From the NCBI GenBank assembly GCA_051746985.1, contig JBNJFP010000014.1, positions 7,837-71,836 on the forward strand: DNA of 64,000 bases, in the 5' to 3' direction. Position numbers and translations under genes: made by a program. The notes under the pieces were generated by a model, which worked only from the letters and a program-made list of their open reading frames with translations, was not told the DNA's origin and searched no databases. The stretch's first letter is position 1; the number at the start of each line of letters is the position of its first letter. This stretch comes from Fodinibius sp051746985 (lineage in GTDB: Bacteria; Bacteroidota; Rhodothermia; Balneolales; Balneolaceae). This document shows, piece by piece, positions 1 through 8,155 of this stretch.

Positions 1-258
1 GTAACTGCTGCCACTGCCCAATTCAATCAGCATGACATCATCGCCAAAACGGCCGGCAATTTCTTTAATATTTTTTCTTAGGATCTCTTTTTCACAGCGA
101 GTGAGATAATATTCGTCAAGACGGGTAATTTTCTCAAAAAGATCCGAGCCGCGCTCATCATAAAAGTATTTGCTGGGAAGCTGCTTTTGTGGCTGCGATA
201 AAGCCTCTAACACTTCCTTTAGCATTAGATTTTCTTCAGCAACAGCTCTCTTTTTCAT
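1..258 (-). CDS. egtD: L-histidine N-alpha-methyltransferase EgtD, N-terminal part (cut by window edge)
   Basis: The first 86 codons of a leftward gene are present; the rest lies beyond base 1. The ATG is at 256-258 and the frame is open to the edge. Residues about 27-56 carry the EgtD/DUF2260 hallmark: LPSKYFYDERGSDLFEKI followed by LDEYYLTRCE, and a start of the SAM-binding fold at IELGSGSS (78-85). In known enzymes EgtD trimethylates histidine to hercynine with SAM, the first step of ergothioneine synthesis. The partner egtB is not visible and may lie further left. Upstream is a small hypothetical gene on the same strand, 75 bp away. The family call is firm; the gene is incomplete only because of the window edge. 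Confidence 0.85.
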   Translation of the reverse strand, partial: MKKRAVAEENLMLKEVLEALSQPQKQLPSKYFYDERGSDLFEKITRLDEYYLTRCEKEILRKNIKEIAGRFGDDVMLIELGSGSSY

Positions 259-333
259 CTATGGTTGTACCGTTTTCAGATATTGAAATTCAAAAAAGTA
301 TTCGGCCTGTTGCATCAACATTAAAGTCTGCCG

Positions 334-585
334 CTATCGTTCTCGATAAAAATACAGTTTTTTATTTGTTGAATCCTTACCGGTTTTAATCTTCACATCC
401 TTTTTCTGATTGTACTGATAAACTGCTGTTCGCATTGAGTTGACACTCTTCTCATCTTCATAATCGATTTCGATGGCATCACCGCCAACCTCCAGCTTAT
501 CCAAAGCTTCTAAAAGTGGCTTAAACTTAGAAGATCTTTTCTTGGAAGTATAAATCTTTTCGCGATCAACAAACTTAATATCCAT
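334..585 (-). CDS. Small hypothetical protein (83 aa)
   Basis: ATG at 583-585. The product is short, charged and soluble, with no signal peptide or membrane segment: a lysine-rich N-terminus, an acidic middle (DAIEIDYEDEKS) and a basic, aromatic C-terminus ending in LYFYRER. I do not recognise the family; it has the look of a small alpha/beta cytosolic protein. It points the same way as egtD, 75 bp upstream of it, but no link of function is implied. The rightward open frame that overlaps it at 189-389 mostly mirrors egtD and was left out. Confidence 0.5.
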   Translation of the reverse strand: MDIKFVDREKIYTSKKRSSKFKPLLEALDKLEVGGDAIEIDYEDEKSVNSMRTAVYQYNQKKDVKIKTGKDSTNKKLYFYRER

Positions 586-716
586 ATATAATACACATCT
601 TATTTATTCTAACAATATGGCGTACATAAAATATACATTATTTTATGTATCAATCTATATCATAACTACAACTATTTAAGTAATTTAATATACATCCATA
701 AATAACCTTATATAAA

Positions 717-747
717 AAAAGCTTGCAGCATAAAACTGCAAGCTTTT
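717..747 (-). terminator. Rho-independent terminator for the 773-1144 gene
   Basis: A perfect 12-bp inverted repeat (AAAAGCTTGCAG at 717-728 and CTGCAAGCTTTT at 736-747) has a 7-nt loop. Read leftward it is followed by a run of T (the A run at 714-720). It sits 25 bp past the stop of the leftward hypothetical gene. Confidence 0.75.
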
Positions 748-772
748 ACAAAATCAACTATAAAATTATACC

Positions 773-1144
773 TTATTGTATTTCGTAAAATTGATCATAT
801 ACGTAATCCCAAAAATCAGCTAAGTTAGATCCCTTGTTATGCGGGTTTTTTGATTTTGTAGATTTCATGGCATCAACACATGCCTTTTCTTTGGCGTCAT
901 AATATGCTTTAAGTTGATGTGCAGTGGGATCTTCAATCATTTCTTCAAACTTCTCAATTTTCTCCGGCATAGATAACAGGTTTTGTTCCTTTTTGCTTTT
1001 ATAACGTAAAAACAGGTTAAAAAATTTCCTTCCAATTCCAAATAAAGCAGTTTGAAACTGATATTGCAATAGCTGAATAGATTCAATCTTCTTCCTTAAA
1101 AATTCATTTACGCAATGAATATCAAACAGATACCTGAAATCCAA
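773..1144 (-). CDS. Hypothetical protein (up to 123 aa), start uncertain
   Basis: A leftward frame that ends at 773 and is followed by a good terminator, which supports it being expressed. The product is soluble, helix-rich and aromatic at the end (ADFWDYVYDQFYEIQ). No known domain is recognised. The longest start is a TTG at 1142-1144. An ATG at 1158-1160, in another frame, would give only 12 codons (beginning MKEYLIGF) before a stop. The real gene may therefore start inside (the Met at residue 59 is one option) or have suffered a one-base frameshift near 1145. It is orphaned between a tRNA and the egtD region. Confidence 0.4.
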   Translation of the reverse strand: MDFRYLFDIHCVNEFLRKKIESIQLLQYQFQTALFGIGRKFFNLFLRYKSKKEQNLLSMPEKIEKFEEMIEDPTAHQLKAYYDAKEKACVDAMKSTKSKNPHNKGSNLADFWDYVYDQFYEIQ

Positions 1145-1424
1145 TAAGATATTCTTTCATCCTTACCTTTTAAAAACATCATCTGCCTGACTAATCAGCA
1201 ATTCATTCAAAAAGTAATCGATTTTTATGATGTCATCACAAAAGTAATTATTGCTTAAAGAATGGCCGAAGGACTCAATTTTCAGATCAGGTGTGACTGA
1301 TGATGAAGTGACGAAATTAGAGGAGAAATATCAGGGAATTTTGCAGGCAGCAGAAGCTGTTTTTGTATAACGCTTCAATCTATACAATTACTCCCAATTA
1401 CCCAGCAATTTACAAAGAAAAGAG
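1145..1424. other. Gene-poor stretch with a possible coding remnant
   Basis: About 280 bp between the hypothetical gene and tRNA-Val. On the plus strand 1248-1370 is open for 40 codons with no ATG and reads like protein (LLKEWPKDSIFRSG, then DEVTKLEEKYQGILQAAEAV, then a stop). It may be the tail of a decayed gene. I see no promoter or hairpin of note. Confidence 0.25.
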
Positions 1425-1498
1425 TGGGCGCTGCAGGATTCGAACCTGCGACTTCTTCCTTGTAAGGGAAGCACTCTAAACCGCTGAGTTAAGCGCCC
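1425..1498 (-). tRNA. tRNA-Val (anticodon UAC)
   Basis: A 74-nt cloverleaf on the minus strand. The acceptor stem is GGGCGCT/AGCGCCC with discriminator A; the D stem is ACTC/GAGT; the anticodon stem is CTTCC/GGAAG around loop CTTACAA, which gives anticodon UAC. The T arm is GCAGG-TTCGAAT-CCTGC. CCA is not encoded (the next bases are CTCT), so it must be added by tRNA nucleotidyltransferase. Confidence 0.95.
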
Positions 1499-1582
1499 AT
1501 TTGAGAGAGCACAAATATACGGATAATCTCTAATCACGCAAAACATTTTGTTGGAGTTTTAAATTCGACAAACTATAATTAG

Positions 1583-1597
1583 GTTAACAGTGTTAAC
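1583..1597. promoter_or_regulatory. Candidate operator upstream of fadI
   Basis: A 15-bp palindrome, GTTAAC-agt-GTTAAC, lies 78 bp before the fadI ATG in a position that fits a repressor or activator site. That it controls fatty-acid oxidation is inference only; no regulator gene is adjacent. Confidence 0.35.
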
Positions 1598-1674
1598 TTA
1601 GTGCTTGATTTACGGATCTGATTCAAGCATCTTAGTCGTAAATACTCGTTGGTTATCATTTTAATACTTCTATT

Positions 1675-2985
1675 ATGGCAGAACACTCTCAAACCCCACC
1701 TCCTTTTGAAGCGGTCATTGCTGATGGTGGACGCATACCCTTTCAACGATCGGGCACGAGCTATAAAAAGCTGATGGCCTATGATCTTGGACGCATGGCG
1801 ATTGAAGGACTCATTGGGCGTGCGTCAATCAATGGCGATGATCTCGATCAGGTGATCATGGGCACGGTAATCCAGGATGTAAACACCAGCAACGTAGCAC
1901 GTGAGTCGGCACTGGGAGCCGGCATCCCCAACACGGTACCTGCCCACACGGTAACCCAGGCCTGCATTTCGTCGAATCAGGCCATTACCAGTGCTGTGGA
2001 GCTTATCCGCTCGGGACAGGCAAAAATCATACTGGCCGGCGGAACTGAAACGATGAGCGACATCCCCATTCGCTTTCGCAAGAAATTCCGTCAAAAGCTG
2101 TTGGACGCCCGCAAGTATAAATCTCTTGGCGACTTTCTGAAGTTCTTCAAAGGGTTGCGTCCTTCTGACCTGCTGCCTGAAATACCGGCCATTTCGGAAT
2201 TTTCAACCGGAGAAACCATGGGCGAAAGCTGTGATAAGATGGCCGCCCGATTTGGCATCAGTCGAGAAGCTCAGGATGAGTATGCCCTGCGTTCTCATCA
2301 ACTGGCGGCCAAGGCTACCAACGAGGGATTGCTTGAGCAAGAACTGTTACCCGCTGCAGCACCTCCTAATTTCGAGGCTATTGTTCACGACAATACCTTT
2401 CGCGAAGATACTTCGATGGAAAAGCTGGAGAAACTTTCTCCGGCCTTTATCAAACCGCACGGCACTATAACGGCGGGAAATTCCTCAGCCTTTACCGATG
2501 GGGCATCGGCTTCGCTTATCATGGAAAAACAGGAGGCGTTGGATCGCGGATTCAAACCCAAAGCTATCCTCAAAGCTTATACCTATGTGGCGCAAGATCC
2601 GGAAGATGAATTATTGCTTGGCCCTGCTTACGCTACACCCAAGGTGCTGGATATGATGGGACTTCAACTTTCGGATATCGACGTTTTTGAGTTTCATGAA
2701 GCTTTTGCCGGACAAATATTGACGGTATTAAAAGCGCTAAACTCCGACAAGTTTGCCAAAGAAAACCTTGATCGGGATAAGAAAGTGGGCGACATCCCAA
2801 TGGAAAAATTCAACTGCTGGGGTGGATCGCTCTCGCTGGGTCACCCTTTCGGGGCTACCGGAACCCGTTTGGTTACAACGGCTGCAAACAGGCTTCACCA
2901 TGAAGATGGTGAACTGGCCTTAGTTTCGGCCTGTGCGGCCGGGGGGCAGGGACATGCTATCGTCCTGGAACGTTACGACGGTTAA
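1675..2985 (+). CDS. fadI: Acetyl-CoA C-acyltransferase (3-ketoacyl-CoA thiolase), FadI type
   Basis: Cleaves 3-ketoacyl-CoA with CoA to release acetyl-CoA, the last step of fatty-acid beta-oxidation, in the cytosol. The catalytic residues are visible: Cys97 in TQACISSNQA, His390 in LSLGHPFGATG and Cys420 in SACAAGGQG. The length of 436 aa equals that of E. coli FadI and is longer than FadA (about 390 aa). FadJ follows 33 bp downstream, so the pair forms the trifunctional beta-oxidation complex as an operon. The ATG at 1675 is preceded by an AT-rich leader with a palindrome at 1583-1597. The family is certain; FadI versus FadA rests on length and on the FadJ-like partner. Confidence 0.88.
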   Translation: MAEHSQTPPPFEAVIADGGRIPFQRSGTSYKKLMAYDLGRMAIEGLIGRASINGDDLDQVIMGTVIQDVNTSNVARESALGAGIPNTVPAHTVTQACISSNQAITSAVELIRSGQAKIILAGGTETMSDIPIRFRKKFRQKLLDARKYKSLGDFLKFFKGLRPSDLLPEIPAISEFSTGETMGESCDKMAARFGISREAQDEYALRSHQLAAKATNEGLLEQELLPAAAPPNFEAIVHDNTFREDTSMEKLEKLSPAFIKPHGTITAGNSSAFTDGASASLIMEKQEALDRGFKPKAILKAYTYVAQDPEDELLLGPAYATPKVLDMMGLQLSDIDVFEFHEAFAGQILTVLKALNSDKFAKENLDRDKKVGDIPMEKFNCWGGSLSLGHPFGATGTRLVTTAANRLHHEDGELALVSACAAGGQGHAIVLERYDG

Positions 2986-3018
2986 CCAATAGATTTTAAC
3001 TATTCAGATCAACTTATT

Positions 3019-5142
3019 ATGAGCTACTTAACCACTGAAATCCAGGCAAATATTGTAACCGTAACGCTTGATCAACCTGGCGAAAAAGTAAACAAACTTA
3101 CTGAAGAGCTGATTGCCGAAGTGCAGGAACTGTTGGATAGCACAAATCCCGATGAGATTGACGGTATAGTATTGATCAGCGGGAAGAAAAATAATTTCAT
3201 CGCCGGGGCTGATGTGGAAATGCTTAAAAACAAACAGGCTCCTAATGAAATTGAGGATTTGAGTCAGCGCGGTAATAGATTGTTACTGCAACTGGAAAAC
3301 TTTCCCAAACCGGTAGTTGCCGCTATTCACGGCTCGTGCATGGGGGGCGGACTGGAAGTTGCCATGGCGTGCCATTACCGGGTGGCATCCGAACACTCTA
3401 AAACGGTTATGGGTCAGCCCGAGGTACAGCTGGGACTGCTGCCCGGCGCCGGTGGCACCCAGAGACTGCCAAGACTCATTGGGTTACAAAATGCCCTCAC
3501 CTATATGCTCACCGGCAAAAATATATACCCGCGCAAGGCTTACAAAATGGGGTTGGTTGATGAGATCACTCACCGTGATGCTATTCTGACTGCTGCAAAA
3601 AAAGCGGTCGCTAAAATAAATGCCGGCAATTTTGAACGTGACGATAAGCGAAGCCTGCTTCATCAACTGATGGAGGGGATGAGTCCGCTGCGCAAAATAA
3701 TTTATTCGCAGGCTCGTAAACGTGCAAAGTCAGAAAGCAAGGGTAACTATCCCGCTCCTGAAAAAATTATTGATACCATTCAGGAAGGATTTGAAAACAG
3801 CATCCAAGCAGGATTGCGACTGGAATCAAAAAACTTTGGAGAACTTGCAGCAACGCCCGAATCAAAAGCGCTTGTTAACCTCTTTTTTGCAATGCAGGGC
3901 GCCAAGAAAAATCCCGATAAAGAGAATGCCCAGGAGATCAAAAAGATTGGTGTGCTTGGAGCCGGACTTATGGGCTCTGGTATTGCGGATGTAAGTGCTA
4001 ATAATGACTATAGGGTGCTGCTCAAAGATCAGGAAGTGGAGGCTGCTGCCAACGGAAAAAAGTCGATCTGGGAAAGTCTCGATAAGAAGCGAAAAAAACG
4101 CATTATCTCGGAGTTTGAGCGCGACCGTATTGCCAGCCATGTAACACCTACGGCCACCTACGACGGTTTCGAAAATACTGGACTCGTAATCGAGGCTGTC
4201 TTTGAGGATTTGGATCTCAAACAATCCATAATTAAAGAAGTGGAAAAGGTAACCCCTGATAATTACATCTTTGCCTCGAACACTTCCTCACTTCCAATAA
4301 CCAAAATCGCCAAAGCCTCCCGTCGGCCCCAACAGGTCGTGGGCATGCACTACTTTTCGCCCGTCCCCAAAATGCCGTTGCTTGAAATTATTACCACCGA
4401 TCAAACTGCGGACTGGGTGACGGCTACGGCGCGTGAAGTCGGTATCCGGCAGGGCAAACACGTAATTGTCGTTAACGACGGCCCCGGCTTTTATACTACA
4501 CGCATTTTAGCTCCTTTTATGAACGAGGCGCTGATGTTATTAGAAGAAGGAATCTCTATAAAAGAACTGGACAAAGATATGAAGCAGTTCGGCTTTCCTG
4601 TGGGACCGGCGGCACTTTTTGATGAAGTGGGCATTGATGTGGCGGCTCATATCACCGAAGTGCTCAGCGACCTGTTTGCGGAGCGCGGGGTGCATCCCAG
4701 CAAAAAACCAACCGAGCTTTTTGAAAATGGCTATAAGGGACGAAAAAACAAGAAAGGGTTTTACCGATACGAAAAGAAAAAAGGGAAACTTAAAAAGACG
4801 GAGCCGAATGAGGAAATTTATGAATATTTTGGTGGAAATAACCGGCAATCGATGGATCCCCGAACCGTGCAGCAGCGCATGACCCTCACCATGGTCAATG
4901 AGGCCGCCTGGTGCCTGCAAGAAGGGATATTACGGAATCCCACCGACGGCAATTTAGGGGCTGTTTTAGGGTTGGGTTTTCCTCCTTTTCTCGGCGGACC
5001 GTTCCGTTATATAGACCGCGAGGGAGCTGACACCATAGTTCAACGGCTGGAAGGATTTGAAGACGAACACGGCCCGCGATTCACTCCGGCGAATATCCTG
5101 AAAGAGCACGCCAAATCCGGCAAAAAATTTCACCAAGAGTAA
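3019..5142 (+). CDS. fadJ: Fatty-acid oxidation multifunctional protein: enoyl-CoA hydratase / 3-hydroxyacyl-CoA dehydrogenase, FadJ type
   Basis: Carries out hydration of enoyl-CoA and NAD-dependent oxidation of 3-hydroxyacyl-CoA. Domain order: crotonase fold at about 1-190, with oxyanion motif MGGGLEVAMAC and the two catalytic acids Glu114 and Glu135 (PEVQLGLLPGAGGTQR); linker; Rossmann 3-hydroxyacyl-CoA dehydrogenase from about 309 with GAGLMGSG at 314-321 and the catalytic His444 in GMHYFSP; then two C-terminal HCDH domains to 707. E. coli FadJ is 714 aa. It lies 33 bp after fadI in the same operon and is followed by a hairpin at 5259. All key residues are intact. Confidence 0.88.
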   Translation: MSYLTTEIQANIVTVTLDQPGEKVNKLTEELIAEVQELLDSTNPDEIDGIVLISGKKNNFIAGADVEMLKNKQAPNEIEDLSQRGNRLLLQLENFPKPVVAAIHGSCMGGGLEVAMACHYRVASEHSKTVMGQPEVQLGLLPGAGGTQRLPRLIGLQNALTYMLTGKNIYPRKAYKMGLVDEITHRDAILTAAKKAVAKINAGNFERDDKRSLLHQLMEGMSPLRKIIYSQARKRAKSESKGNYPAPEKIIDTIQEGFENSIQAGLRLESKNFGELAATPESKALVNLFFAMQGAKKNPDKENAQEIKKIGVLGAGLMGSGIADVSANNDYRVLLKDQEVEAAANGKKSIWESLDKKRKKRIISEFERDRIASHVTPTATYDGFENTGLVIEAVFEDLDLKQSIIKEVEKVTPDNYIFASNTSSLPITKIAKASRRPQQVVGMHYFSPVPKMPLLEIITTDQTADWVTATAREVGIRQGKHVIVVNDGPGFYTTRILAPFMNEALMLLEEGISIKELDKDMKQFGFPVGPAALFDEVGIDVAAHITEVLSDLFAERGVHPSKKPTELFENGYKGRKNKKGFYRYEKKKGKLKKTEPNEEIYEYFGGNNRQSMDPRTVQQRMTLTMVNEAAWCLQEGILRNPTDGNLGAVLGLGFPPFLGGPFRYIDREGADTIVQRLEGFEDEHGPRFTPANILKEHAKSGKKFHQE

Positions 5143-5188
5143 GTGGTATATCTTACCCGTACTCTATATCTATTGATGAAAACTTGGT

Positions 5189-5214
5189 AGATCCTGAAAC
5201 AAGTTTAGAATAAC
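5189..5214. repeat. Degraded REP-like palindrome, copy 1
   Basis: Reads agatcctgaaacaagttt then agaataac. The better-kept copy at 38193-38218 has TCCTGAA-gcaag-TTCAGGA. A TCCTGAA(A/G)CAAGTTCAGGATGA element is, from memory, dispersed between genes in many bacteria. Two mismatches spoil the right arm here. Confidence 0.45.
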
Positions 5215-5258
5215 ACGAATCTATTTACTTGTGTTTTAACCACTAAGTCATTTTATCT

Positions 5259-5295
5259 CGTTCCGTAGCTCCGCTGCGGAACGTCTTATTTTTCC
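5259..5295 (+). terminator. Terminator-like hairpin after fadJ
   Basis: CGTTCCGTAGC (5259-5269) pairs with GCTGCGGAACG (5273-5283) through 11 positions with one G-T pair and a 3-nt loop. It is followed by tcttatttttcc. It lies 117 bp past the fadJ stop, so it could also be a dispersed palindrome. Confidence 0.5.
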
Positions 5296-5397
5296 TACCA
5301 ATTCGCCAATAGTAAGCTCGGCATCCAAGCGAAAATTGTACGTTCTCATATCGTATATGATCCCAAAAATTTCGTCTTTGAATCCCTATCACCAAAA

Positions 5398-5428
5398 TTG
5401 GAGCAAGCCGCCAAAAATGCTATCTTTA
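5398..5428 (+). promoter_or_regulatory. Candidate Bacteroidota-type promoter for yajC-ribBA
   Basis: A TTG at 5398-5400 and TATCTTTA at 5421-5428 are 20 bp apart. The known Bacteroidota pattern is TTTG at -33 and TAnnTTTG at -7, so there is one mismatch in the -7 box. The yajC ATG is 46 bp further on. Confidence 0.35.
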
Positions 5429-5473
5429 TACACTTTAAAAACAGGCACGTATTAAATTTAAATACATTATTCC

Positions 5474-5782
5474 ATGTTTAATCTTGCATTATTTTTGATG
5501 GGTTCTCCCGAAGACGGCGGAGGCTGGTCAAGTCTTATCTTTTTGGGAGCGATTTTTGCCATCTTTTATTTCTTCATCATTCGTCCCCAAACGAAGCGAC
5601 AAAAAGAGCTTCAAAAAATGGTTGACAACATCGAAAAGGGAGATAAAATCGTTACCTCCGGAGGAATGATTGCCAAGGTAACTACTGTTGATGAGGATAC
5701 CGTACTGGCTGAAATTGACAAAGGGGTCAAAGCACGCTTCAAAAAGAGCTCCATTTCGGACGTCAATCCCAATAAAGATTAA
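5474..5782 (+). CDS. yajC: Sec translocon accessory subunit YajC
   Basis: A 102-aa inner membrane protein that associates with SecDF in the Sec export complex. One transmembrane helix spans about 20-38 (SLIFLGAIFAIFYFFII), followed directly by the family signature RPQTKRQKELQKMV. A small soluble domain follows (GDKIVTSGGMIAKVTTVDEDTV), which is the conserved YajC core. A candidate promoter lies just upstream, and ribBA starts 20 bp downstream. secD/secF, tgt and queA, its frequent neighbours elsewhere, are not here. Confidence 0.9.
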   Translation: MFNLALFLMGSPEDGGGWSSLIFLGAIFAIFYFFIIRPQTKRQKELQKMVDNIEKGDKIVTSGGMIAKVTTVDEDTVLAEIDKGVKARFKKSSISDVNPNKD

Positions 5783-5802
5783 CTAAGTTCCACATTTGCA
5801 TT

Positions 5803-7068
5803 ATGGGCGCAGAAATTACATTCGATAGTATAGAAGACGCTATCGAAGATATTAAGGAAGGGCGAATGGTGATTGTGGCTGACGACGAAGATCGCGAAAA
5901 TGAAGGCGACTTTGTCATGGCGGCTGAAATGGTCACCCCAGAAGCCGTTAATCTCATGGCCAAATATGGCCGCGGACTTATCTGCGTCCCCATTACCCGA
6001 GAAAAAGCGTATTCGCTAAATCTCGATTATATGGTAACCGATGGTGCCGATCCCGATGAGGCGGCTTTTACGGTTTCAGTGGATCACAAAGAACTTACTA
6101 CGACGGGTATCTCAGCCAGCGATCGTGCTAATACGATCAAGGAGATGATTAAAAAAGATGCCAAGCCCGGCGATTTTCGTCGCCCGGGACACATTTTTCC
6201 GCTCATTGGTGTAGAAGGGGGTGTTTTACGCCGTGCCGGACATACCGAGGCGGCTATAGACTTGGCTCGTCTTGCAGGACTTCAACCTTCGGGCATTATC
6301 TGCGAAATTATGAAAGATAACGGTGCCATGGCGCGGCTGCCCGATCTCGTTGACATCGCCGAAGAATTTGATATGAAGCTGATCAGTATAAAAGATCTGA
6401 TTTCATATCGCATGAAAAATGAATCGCTGGTCCGAAAGGTGGTAGATGTGAACCTACCTACTATTTATGGTGATTTTCAACTTCATGCCTTCCAGGAGCG
6501 GCTTACCGGTGACCATCACCTGGCGCTGGCCAAAGGCGAGTGGGATGAAGACGATCCCGTTTTAGTGCGCGTGCACTCTTCATGTATGACTGGCGATATT
6601 TTTGGCTCCAAACGGTGCGACTGTGGTGAACAACTACACCAGGCCTTGCTACAAGTTGAAAAAGAAGGCCGGGGCGTGGTTCTATATATGAACCAGGAAG
6701 GCCGCGGCATCGGACTTGTTAACAAACTTAAAGCCTACAAATTGCAGGAAGAAGGACTGGATACCGTAGAAGCCAATGAAGCACTCGGCTTTGAGCCCGA
6801 TGCCCGCGATTATGGCGTAGGAGCACAAATTCTACGATCCCTTGGTATCTGCAAAATGAAGCTGATGACCAATAATCCCGTCAAGCGCGTGGGACTCAAA
6901 AGCTTTGGGCTTGAGATGGTCGAACGCGTGCCTATAGAAGTGGGTGCTTATCCCGAGAATGCAAAGTACCTGAAAACCAAGCGCGATAAGATGGGACATC
7001 ATCTTAAGCTGGATGAACTCGATCCCCACAGCCCCGAGTTTATTGATAGTATTGTCACGGATGAATAG
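5803..7068 (+). CDS. ribBA: Bifunctional riboflavin synthesis protein RibBA (DHBP synthase / GTP cyclohydrolase II)
   Basis: Makes both precursors of riboflavin: RibB converts ribulose 5-phosphate to 3,4-dihydroxy-2-butanone 4-phosphate, and RibA opens GTP. The RibB domain is at about 5-203, with the acidic metal/substrate loop DDEDRENEGD (27-36) and RRAGHTEA (143-150). The RibA domain is at about 208-403, with zinc ligands Cys261, Cys272 and Cys274 in the usual C-x10-C-x-C spacing and the motif NQEGRGIGL (297-305). Both halves look active. No FMN riboswitch is visible: the gene sits 20 bp after yajC and is probably co-transcribed with it. It converges on lspA. Confidence 0.93.
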   Translation: MGAEITFDSIEDAIEDIKEGRMVIVADDEDRENEGDFVMAAEMVTPEAVNLMAKYGRGLICVPITREKAYSLNLDYMVTDGADPDEAAFTVSVDHKELTTTGISASDRANTIKEMIKKDAKPGDFRRPGHIFPLIGVEGGVLRRAGHTEAAIDLARLAGLQPSGIICEIMKDNGAMARLPDLVDIAEEFDMKLISIKDLISYRMKNESLVRKVVDVNLPTIYGDFQLHAFQERLTGDHHLALAKGEWDEDDPVLVRVHSSCMTGDIFGSKRCDCGEQLHQALLQVEKEGRGVVLYMNQEGRGIGLVNKLKAYKLQEEGLDTVEANEALGFEPDARDYGVGAQILRSLGICKMKLMTNNPVKRVGLKSFGLEMVERVPIEVGAYPENAKYLKTKRDKMGHHLKLDELDPHSPEFIDSIVTDE

Positions 7069-7130
7069 ACCTCAACTCCGTTAGTGCATTTCTTTTGAGC
7101 TATACTTTTTTCTAATTTCTAACTCCTGAA

Positions 7131-7721
7131 TTATCTCTCTGCAGGTGGGCGCTGCATATTGCGGGTATTGTCTTCGGAAACGGTTTCTTCTCGGGGAACA
7201 CCGGACAAACTTGAAGGCACGATGCGCCTATGAAATACCAGCATGGCAATAATGGCGGTGCTAATGGCCACATCAGCTACATTAAATATATAGGGGAAGA
7301 CAGGGTAGCCGCTGATCGTTAAATTGAAGTGAATAAAATCGACCACGTGTCCTTCTAAAATTCCGCCGTACGATTCGATATATCCCATAATCAGGCGGTC
7401 AATGATGTTTCCAAAGGCGCCTCCCAGGATCAATCCCATACAGAAAAGATATGCCACCGTTGCTTCTTCGCGGTTGTATAAGACATAGGTCAAAATGGCG
7501 ATGGTAGCCAAAATGGCGATGCCGCTGATCACTTCGGTCGAAGCCCATCGCATGCCCAAGGCCATACCCGGATTTTGGGTATAATTAAAGGTAAGCCATC
7601 CGGGAATAATATCAGCATAGTGCCATTGCGGACTCAAACGAATCCAGTGTTTGCTAATCTGATCCAGCAGAACAACAATTAGCGCCGGGGCCGCAAGGGC
7701 TGTTATCTTTCTTTTATTCAA
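7131..7721 (-). CDS. lspA: Lipoprotein signal peptidase (signal peptidase II)
   Basis: Cleaves the signal peptide of diacylated prolipoproteins in the inner membrane. Four hydrophobic segments are evident (about 7-23, 64-82, 91-107 and 143-163). The two catalytic aspartates are Asp108 in FGNIIDRL and Asp150 in FNVADVAIS; the conserved NYTQNPGMALG (46-56) is also present. At 196 aa it is slightly longer than usual because of a basic hydrophilic tail. It is the last gene of the ileS - TraR/DksA-like - lspA operon (8 bp after its neighbour). The window encodes many lipoproteins that would be its substrates. Confidence 0.92.
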   Translation of the reverse strand: MNKRKITALAAPALIVVLLDQISKHWIRLSPQWHYADIIPGWLTFNYTQNPGMALGMRWASTEVISGIAILATIAILTYVLYNREEATVAYLFCMGLILGGAFGNIIDRLIMGYIESYGGILEGHVVDFIHFNLTISGYPVFPYIFNVADVAISTAIIAMLVFHRRIVPSSLSGVPREETVSEDNTRNMQRPPAER

Positions 7722-7729
7722 CGGAAACG

Positions 7730-8140
7730 TTATTTACGCTTTAACTTTGCTTCAATACTCAGCTGGGTATGTGGAACCGCCTCGAGGCGTCCTTTCGAAA
7801 TCTTTTTCCCCGTCACTTTACAAACGCCGTATGTTTTATTTTCGATCCGTTTGAGTGCATCATCCAAGTACCGTATAAACTTTTTAGTGCGGTTAAAAAG
7901 CATATATGTTTTTTCCCGCTCCTGGGCATCGGTACCCGCATCGGCCATATGAAAAGAATAAGCCGACTCGTCGCTGGCATTTTCCATGCTGTCGCGCAGC
8001 GTGCTTTGCAAGGATTCAAGCTCTCGCTCTGCCTCTTCACGTTTTTTTAGAATAATATCCTTAAAATACTCCAATTCTTTATCAGAATAAGGAGATACGC
8101 GCTCTGTACCTGTGTTTTTGTTTTCTTTTGCAGATGCCAT
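7730..8140 (-). CDS. TraR/DksA family protein without the zinc-binding cysteines
   Basis: A 136-aa protein with a charged coiled-coil (about 20-100) and a C-terminal block YGVCKVTGKKISKGRLEAVP that aligns with the DksA/TraR zinc finger. Of the four ligand positions only Cys107 remains; the others read Thr110, Ser128 and Ala131. DksA-type proteins enter the RNA polymerase secondary channel and shape the ppGpp response. I recall that cysteine-poor versions between ileS and lspA are common in Bacteroidota, so the loss is probably lineage-wide. It lies 15 bp after ileS and 8 bp before lspA. Confidence 0.8.
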   Translation of the reverse strand: MASAKENKNTGTERVSPYSDKELEYFKDIILKKREEAERELESLQSTLRDSMENASDESAYSFHMADAGTDAQEREKTYMLFNRTKKFIRYLDDALKRIENKTYGVCKVTGKKISKGRLEAVPHTQLSIEAKLKRK

Positions 8141-8155
8141 AATGCACTCACTTTC

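Larger units (their letters stand above)
5143..5473. other. fadJ-yajC intergenic region
   Basis: 331 bp without a gene. It holds a degraded copy of the TCCTGAA..TTCAGGA palindrome (5192-5210), a terminator-like hairpin (5259-5283) and a candidate promoter for yajC near 5398-5428. Nothing else stands out. Confidence 0.5.

Noticed and set aside
189..389. Rightward 66-aa open frame at the left end
   Set aside because: It lies antisense to egtD and the small hypothetical; egtD has clear family motifs.
5783..5802. Possible FMN riboswitch before ribBA
   Set aside because: Only 20 bp separate yajC from ribBA and no RFN-type conserved core is visible.
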